Shown one piece after another: positions 21,530 to 25,763 of a stretch of 25,763 nt of DNA. The stretch's first letter is position 1, and each line of letters opens with the position of its first letter. The translations under genes were made by a program, and so were the position numbers. The notes under the pieces are model-generated. The model was given only the letters and a program-made list of their open reading frames with translations. It made no database searches and was not told the origin of the DNA. Origin of the DNA: Thoreauomyces humboldtii (Eukaryota; Chytridiomycota; Chytridiomycetes; Spizellomycetales; Powellomycetaceae); contig JADGJA010000290.1 in assembly GCA_027596035.1 (NCBI GenBank), positions 1 to 25,763 on the forward strand. Direction: 5' to 3'.

Positions 21530-23077
21530 GACGTTCTTGTGTCTGCCCTCTGTCAACGGGGTATTATATGGTACTTGTGTCTCGAATGCTCCGTAGGAAA
21601 TATATAAAAAAAAAAAAAATAGAGAAGAGGCCAGAGAGCTGTGACAACGCGCGTGGCGTTTCGACTGTACGGTCTGTTCGACTCTGTTGCAGGGCAGGTC
21701 GCACTGCAGAATGTACAGTACGCAGGCCAGGCGTCTGCTCTTTCTTTATGCTTTACTCCAAACGAAGTCTGTCTTGGGCACCCTGCCCTTCCACGGGTTC
21801 TCGGCTCATGATCCCCAGCTTCAGCGCTTCTTCCTTCTTCTCTGACTTTTGACCGTTGGAGCCGTAAGGCTTGACAAGCTGGTCGGTCTCTCGACGTGAG
21901 ATTCCCAGCGAGCATGCCAGTTCATTTCAATGGGTCGCGTCGAATCCCGCCGACCGCCACACTTTCTCATGCCAATCCTATTACCAAAATATAGAGCTGT
22001 ATGCTGCGTGATTACCACAACTCGTTTTCCCCTTTCTCAGACGGAGGTGACGTTAAGTTCAGTGGACTGTCGTCAGATCTTTATCACCAACGGCCATGTC
22101 CAGGCCATTTTCACGCTTCGGAATGGTGCACAATAACGCAGCATGGTGTTGGTGCTGCTAGAGTTGCGATCTTTTTGAAAGGAGGATAACAGAACTGTCC
22201 CTCGGACACGCTGAGCCCTTCCACCATCCCATCCCGGTCACCAGCTGTCCAGACCCTCGTTACCCTCTCCTACAGTACAGTGAACTCTTCCTGGGCTTTC
22301 CTGAACTTTCCTGGACTTTCCTGAACTTTCCGCCCCAAGGGGCTGCCGAGCCGCTTGGGATGCCGATGACTTTCGCCATATGTACTTACTTTTCCGTCGC
22401 GACCAGCTGAACTCTACACATGTACATGATTTACTGACAAGCGACGGACACGGCTGAGAGATATAGACCTGCGCACGGTTTGCAGAAAACAACAACTCAT
22501 CGCCCCTGGATCGTCGGGATGTTTGCCCTCGCCGCTGGTGACTGGGTGGTGTCCGCCGAGACCGAGGTGGCTGACCTGCTGCGCATCCCAGCTATGCGAG
22601 ACCCCAGGGACTTGTTTTGGACAGCTCGCAGGCAAACTCCGACCGCTATACAGAACTGTATCCGGTGCACGCACACGCTGGTGTTGTAGACTTGTACTTG
22701 CCCCTTTCCCCTGTCATCTTCGTCCTCCTTTGACCCGGGGGGCTCATCCTTGATGATCCTTCTTCGCTACTAGGATAAAGGGGCATGACGGGTTGTTGCC
22801 CGAACCATGCCACGCGTGCAGAAGGCAAGGGTCCTTCTCTTTTCGGTAGGCATCATGTTATGGAACGTGGAGGAATTGATCGCAGCATGACCGGGAAAGG
22901 GGCGATCCTGACTTCCTGAGAACGTTCCCCCTGTCCAACGTCACGGAAAGCCTCGAAAGACACGTTTTTAGATACAGATAGCGAACACCCACAGAGGCAC
23001 CAGGTCAACCTGCGCACGTTCTCGTTTGCGACGAGGGTCTACATAGTACACATGTACCGTTTAGGAGCGCAGGCCGA
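21530..23077. other. Long gene-poor intergenic region
   Basis: About 1.5 kb separates the divergent NUFIP-like (-) and nuclease (+) genes. It has an A-rich run (about 21601-21620) just upstream of the NUFIP-like gene, and a 10 bp tandem repeat at 22296-22331. The 11-mer TACACATGTAC occurs near 22415 and again near 23047. Open frames up to about 120 codons occur but show no domain, codon bias or splice-linked partners, so I annotate none. Confidence 0.5.
22296..22331. repeat. 10 bp tandem repeat, unit CTTTCCTGRA
   Basis: About 3.6 copies of CTTTCCTGAA/CTTTCCTGGA lie in the intergenic region. Alternate units differ by A or G at position 9. It may be a simple-sequence remnant or a run of binding sites; nothing in the sequence settles it. 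Confidence 0.75.
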
Positions 23078-23085
23078 TATATAAA
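23078..23085 (+). promoter_or_regulatory. TATA box of the secreted nuclease gene
   Basis: TATATAAA lies 73 bp upstream of the nuclease ATG at 23159, followed by a C/T-rich segment where transcription probably starts. A clear TATA box fits an inducible secreted enzyme; regulation by nutrient supply is inference. Confidence 0.65.
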
Positions 23086-23158
23086 GTAGCAACAGCCATC
23101 TGATACCCTTTGATCTTTACCCCACACCTTCTCGACATCCCCACAACGGTAACACGTC

Positions 23159-24565
23159 ATGAAACTCTCATCAGCCCTAATCGCCGTCGCCGGTCTTGCG
23201 ACAAGCTTCACTGAAGTTTTTGCCTGGGGCTCTCAAGGACATGAGGTCGTCGGCTCCATCGCCGCGTCTCTCGTCAAACCTGCCACCTTGAAGGCCATCG
23301 AGTCCATCCTCGCGTCGGGAGAGACACTCGAGTCCATCGCACCCTGGGCCGACACGGTCAAATATGCGAGAGGCAATGGGGATTGGCACTTCATCGACGT
23401 CAACGTCCCATTGAACCCGCAGTCCGACCCTACCAACTCAAAAAAGACTTGTACGCCCAACATGGCACGCGACTGCTCGGGCACCGGAAACACGGCTTGC
23501 ATCGTTACAGTCATCGATGAGCAAGCGGCTATCCTCAAGGGCGTTTGCGGCAAATCTACTCACACCACCGCGCAATACGAATCACTAAAATATCTCACGC
23601 ATTTCTTTGGTGATATTTCTCAGGCGAGTACATATCACCGGTGTTCTCATGAGAGTGTTCATCAAGATCCTCTCATACTCATCCATCCCCTTTGTGTATC
23701 GTTATAGCCTTTGCACGCCTGCGGTTACCTCAAGGGCGGAAACGGGAGCCCCGTCAGCAGTTTCGATACACAAACGGCCACCCAGTACGGAGCTATGGAA
23801 CTTCATTGGTATGAGGCAAAATCCCCGGCACTCTCGAAATCGCAACGGCGTCTCACTCTTTGCTTTTCGACTGCGTTTTTCAGGATCTGGGACACGAGCA
23901 TCCTCCTCAAGGCCGCGGGCGGCAGAACGACTGCCAAGGGACAGACGGTGACCGACGCACAGATGGCCGCATACACGGCCACACTCCTCACCCGGGTCAA
24001 GTCCGGCGACCTGCATAAGTCCGCCGGCCAGTGGACCTCCTGCACGAACCCCACCGTCGGCAAGGAGCTCTGCGCTCTCGAATGGGCAGGGGACAGCAAC
24101 GGACTGGACTGCTCTGCCGTGTACGTCGGATACACGGCCACCGCCAACCTCGGCGGAGCCTACTACGCGAAGAACGCTCCCGTCGTCGCTCAGCAACTCG
24201 CCAAGGCCGGCGTCCGGCTCGCCGCTTTCCTCGACGAGGTTCTCGCGTGCGCTGGTGGAGACGCTCCGTCCCCAGAACCTACCGCCACCGCCACGGAAGA
24301 ACCATCCGCTCCCACCGACGAGCCCAGCAGCGGTCTTTGCTCGAACCCTGCTTTCCCCAACTACCTGTACGTCCACACGTATGATGCGTGCTGCAGCGAC
24401 GGCACCGCTACCACTTCTGGATACTCGTACCTCTGCTGCACGGGACCCGCCGGTGGACCCTACACGCAGTGCGGCACGAACGGCGATGGCGTTCGGAGGT
24501 ACAGCACCGGTGGCGAGTTCGGACCTGGACAGGCCGGAAAGCGCAGGCGCTCGATCCAGGCTTAG
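23159..24565 (+). CDS. Secreted S1/P1-type zinc nuclease with Cys-rich C-terminal module
   Basis: Exons are 23159-23623, 23708-23808 and 23884-24565 (introns 84 and 75 nt), giving 415 aa. A signal peptide of about 22 residues ends at FA, leaving Trp23 as the new N-terminus, as required because S1/P1 nucleases bind zinc through that residue. All nine zinc ligands of the family are visible: W23, H28, D65 (WADT), H77 (WHF), H148 and D152 (LTHFFGD), H158 (PLHACG), H188 and D192 (ELHWIWD). The enzyme degrades single-stranded DNA and RNA, probably outside the cell for phosphate and nucleoside uptake. After the catalytic domain (to about residue 311) comes a Pro/Thr/Ser/Glu linker and a module with C341, C358-C359, C373-C374 and C385, then a basic end (KRRRS). 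Family members are usually around 290-330 aa, so this extension is extra. Intron 1 has a GC donor. Confidence 0.93.
23624..23707 (+). other. Probable GC-AG intron in the nuclease gene
   Basis: The exon ends CTCAG and the intron begins GCGAGT and ends ATAG. This join gives GDISQPLHACG, the family's conserved zinc-site sequence. The nearest GT, four bases downstream, would shift the frame. The donor keeps strong pairing elsewhere (AG before, GAGT-like after), as is usual for GC donors. Confidence 0.8.
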
Positions 24566-25068
24566 GAAAGCGTAGGGATTCAGGAACCGGAACCTGACTT
24601 TGTTTGCAAGTGATGTAAAATAAGATACATGTGTGATAGACGATCGATAGACATTGCAAAGTACAAAATGGTGGGGATTGTGCGTGGTAAATGGTCGAGA
24701 TCTTGGGGAAAAGAGGAGTCCGATAAATGGCGTTGGGGTCCCGATCGTTCGCCTCGCGAAAAGAATGGGCACGAGTACTGTCCATCTGGAAGCCCTCGAT
24801 AGAATCGGGACTGGTGCTACCTACTCCATGGTGGCAGCAGCGCCCGACGAAATCTTAGCCCGCAATTTCACAGAAACCTCCAATACACTCCGACATCACC
24901 AATCTTCCTGGGCCTTCCTCCGCCATCGCCGATTTTCTTCAGCCTGTCTCGTTGAGTCAACGCTGTAATAGAGGACGTCGACCCGCAAGATACCGAGATG
25001 GTGATCCTGACCCGGTGTAAATATAGTCTCCCTTATAGCACCTCATCATCATATTCATCCCCTTATAT
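24566..25068. other. 3' flank of the nuclease gene, no gene seen
   Basis: About 500 bp follow the nuclease stop, with A/T-rich stretches near 24600-24660 that would suit the 3' UTR and polyadenylation. Small frames on both strands lack any recognisable feature. Confidence 0.45.
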
Positions 25069-25549
25069 AGAAGATGGCGCTCGCAGAGGAGAGCACATGC
25101 ACATCTAGCACTGCACCCAACCGGCGAGACAAAAGACATGAGAGAAGTGATGAAAAGCCTGCAGGTCACTTCACCAGCAAGCAGATGTCTCGAGCAGATG
25201 CAGTGGGAATAGATTGCCTTCATCGCTTCCCGGGCCGTGATCCCGGAACCCCCTAGCTCTGTGGGCAGAGAAGCTAACATGAGAAGATGGCGCTGGCAGA
25301 GGAGAGACATGCACATCTAGCACTGCGCCAAACCGGCGAAACAAATGACATGAGAGTAGTGATGCAGAGCCTGCAGGTCACTTCACCAGCAAGCAGATGT
25401 CTCGAGCAGATGCAGTGGGAATAGATTGCCTTCATCGCTTCTCGGGCCGTGATCCCGGGCGCGCAGCTCGAAAAGATGGACGAGGGGTCTCTCGTGGATG
25501 CTATCGTGATCCTGGAAGCATCCTCGCTCTGTGGGCAGAGAAATTAACG
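25069..25549. repeat. Tandem direct duplication, period about 212 bp
   Basis: Copy 1 runs from 25069 to about 25278 and copy 2 from 25282 to about 25549. Both begin AGAAGATGGCGCT and end with CTCTGTGGGCAGAGAA, which has a short inverted repeat (CTCTG...CAGAG). A central block is identical over about 74 bp (25156-25229 and 25368-25441). Copy 2 carries roughly 60 extra bp just before its terminal CTCTGTGGGCAGAG. Similarity extends to both ends, so this is a duplication and not chance. It may be the start of a longer repeat array or a non-autonomous element; the window ends too soon to say. Confidence 0.85.
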
Positions 25550-25763
25550 AGGGAAGATCTCTCGAGACATGATGGAAATGGCGAAGATGGAGTTGCCAGG
25601 GAGGGAGTTGCCGAATGGGGAAAAGGAAGATCAGGGAGAGCAACAGCGTTGGACTGTTACAACAGCGTTGGTTGTTCGGCACTCTGTACATTTGCCGTTT
25701 ACCGGATGACCAAAGTAAGTGTAGAGTAGCGCTAACTACCCCGGAGGTATTCTGCCTCTGCCT
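25550..25763. other. Terminal non-coding sequence
   Basis: The last 214 bp contain a short local repeat (AACAGCGTTGG twice, near 25640-25672) and purine-rich sequence. No gene is supportable before the window ends. Confidence 0.4.

Noticed and set aside
21553..21915. 120-codon minus-strand frame upstream of the NUFIP-like gene
   Set aside because: It runs through the A-rich tract, giving a Phe run, and has no domain or spliced continuation. More likely promoter or 5' UTR.
22480..22689. 69-codon plus-strand frame in the long intergenic region
   Set aside because: No signal peptide, no motif and no promoter context that I can identify; length is within chance for this GC content.
25074..25256. 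60-codon plus-strand frame in repeat copy 1 (starts MALAEE)
   Set aside because: The matching frame in copy 2 shifts after a few codons and stops, so the duplication is not preserving a protein.
24957..25316. 119-codon minus-strand frame with many Cys across the tandem repeat
   Set aside because: The Cys pattern comes from reading the repeat in one frame. The second copy does not keep an equivalent frame, so protein selection is unlikely.

Overview
The window is nuclear DNA from a filamentous fungus, most likely a basidiomycete. The genes are close together, lie on both strands and are broken by very short introns (58 to 88 nt, except one of about 188 nt in the first gene). All are GT-AG except one apparent GC-AG intron. 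The proteins are eukaryotic: an eIF3 subunit, a snoRNP assembly factor, a CLC transporter and an NRPS-like reductase. I found nine well-supported protein genes and no rRNA, tRNA, CRISPR array or transposase gene.

Layout. 261-1746 (+) is an FCP1/NIF-type HAD-domain protein with a basic RS-like tail. 2034-3545 (-) is translation initiation factor eIF3m, in five exons. 3546-4811 has no convincing gene, only simple repeats and a weak signal-peptide-like small ORF. 4812-7892 (-) is a DPP8/DPP9-type dipeptidyl peptidase, in five exons. 8285-10171 (-) is an intronless F-box/ankyrin-like protein. 10739-14317 (-) is an adenylate-forming reductase with domains A-T-T-R. 14742-15429 (+) is an uncharacterised protein transcribed divergently from the reductase. 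15856-19426 (+) is a CLC chloride transporter with two C-terminal CBS domains. 19702-21529 (-) is a NUFIP1/Rsa1-like zinc-finger protein. 21530-23158 is a long gene-poor stretch. 23159-24565 (+) is a secreted S1/P1 nuclease with a Cys-rich C-terminal extension. 24566-25763 is non-coding and holds a tandem duplication of about 212 bp.

The genes do not form an obvious pathway. Most are housekeeping genes (translation, box C/D snoRNP assembly, ion homeostasis, peptide turnover). The specialised ones are the reductase, which looks like a stand-alone secondary-metabolism or carboxylic-acid-reducing enzyme, and the secreted nuclease, probably for nutrient scavenging. The points most worth a second look are the reductase's two consecutive carrier domains, the Glu-to-Gln change at the CLC gating position, the Asp-to-Asn change in the HAD motif I of the FCP1-like protein, the Cys-rich module on the nuclease with its GC-AG intron, and the tandem repeat at the right end. 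Exon borders were placed by hand from splice signals, frame and family conservation, and need transcript support.
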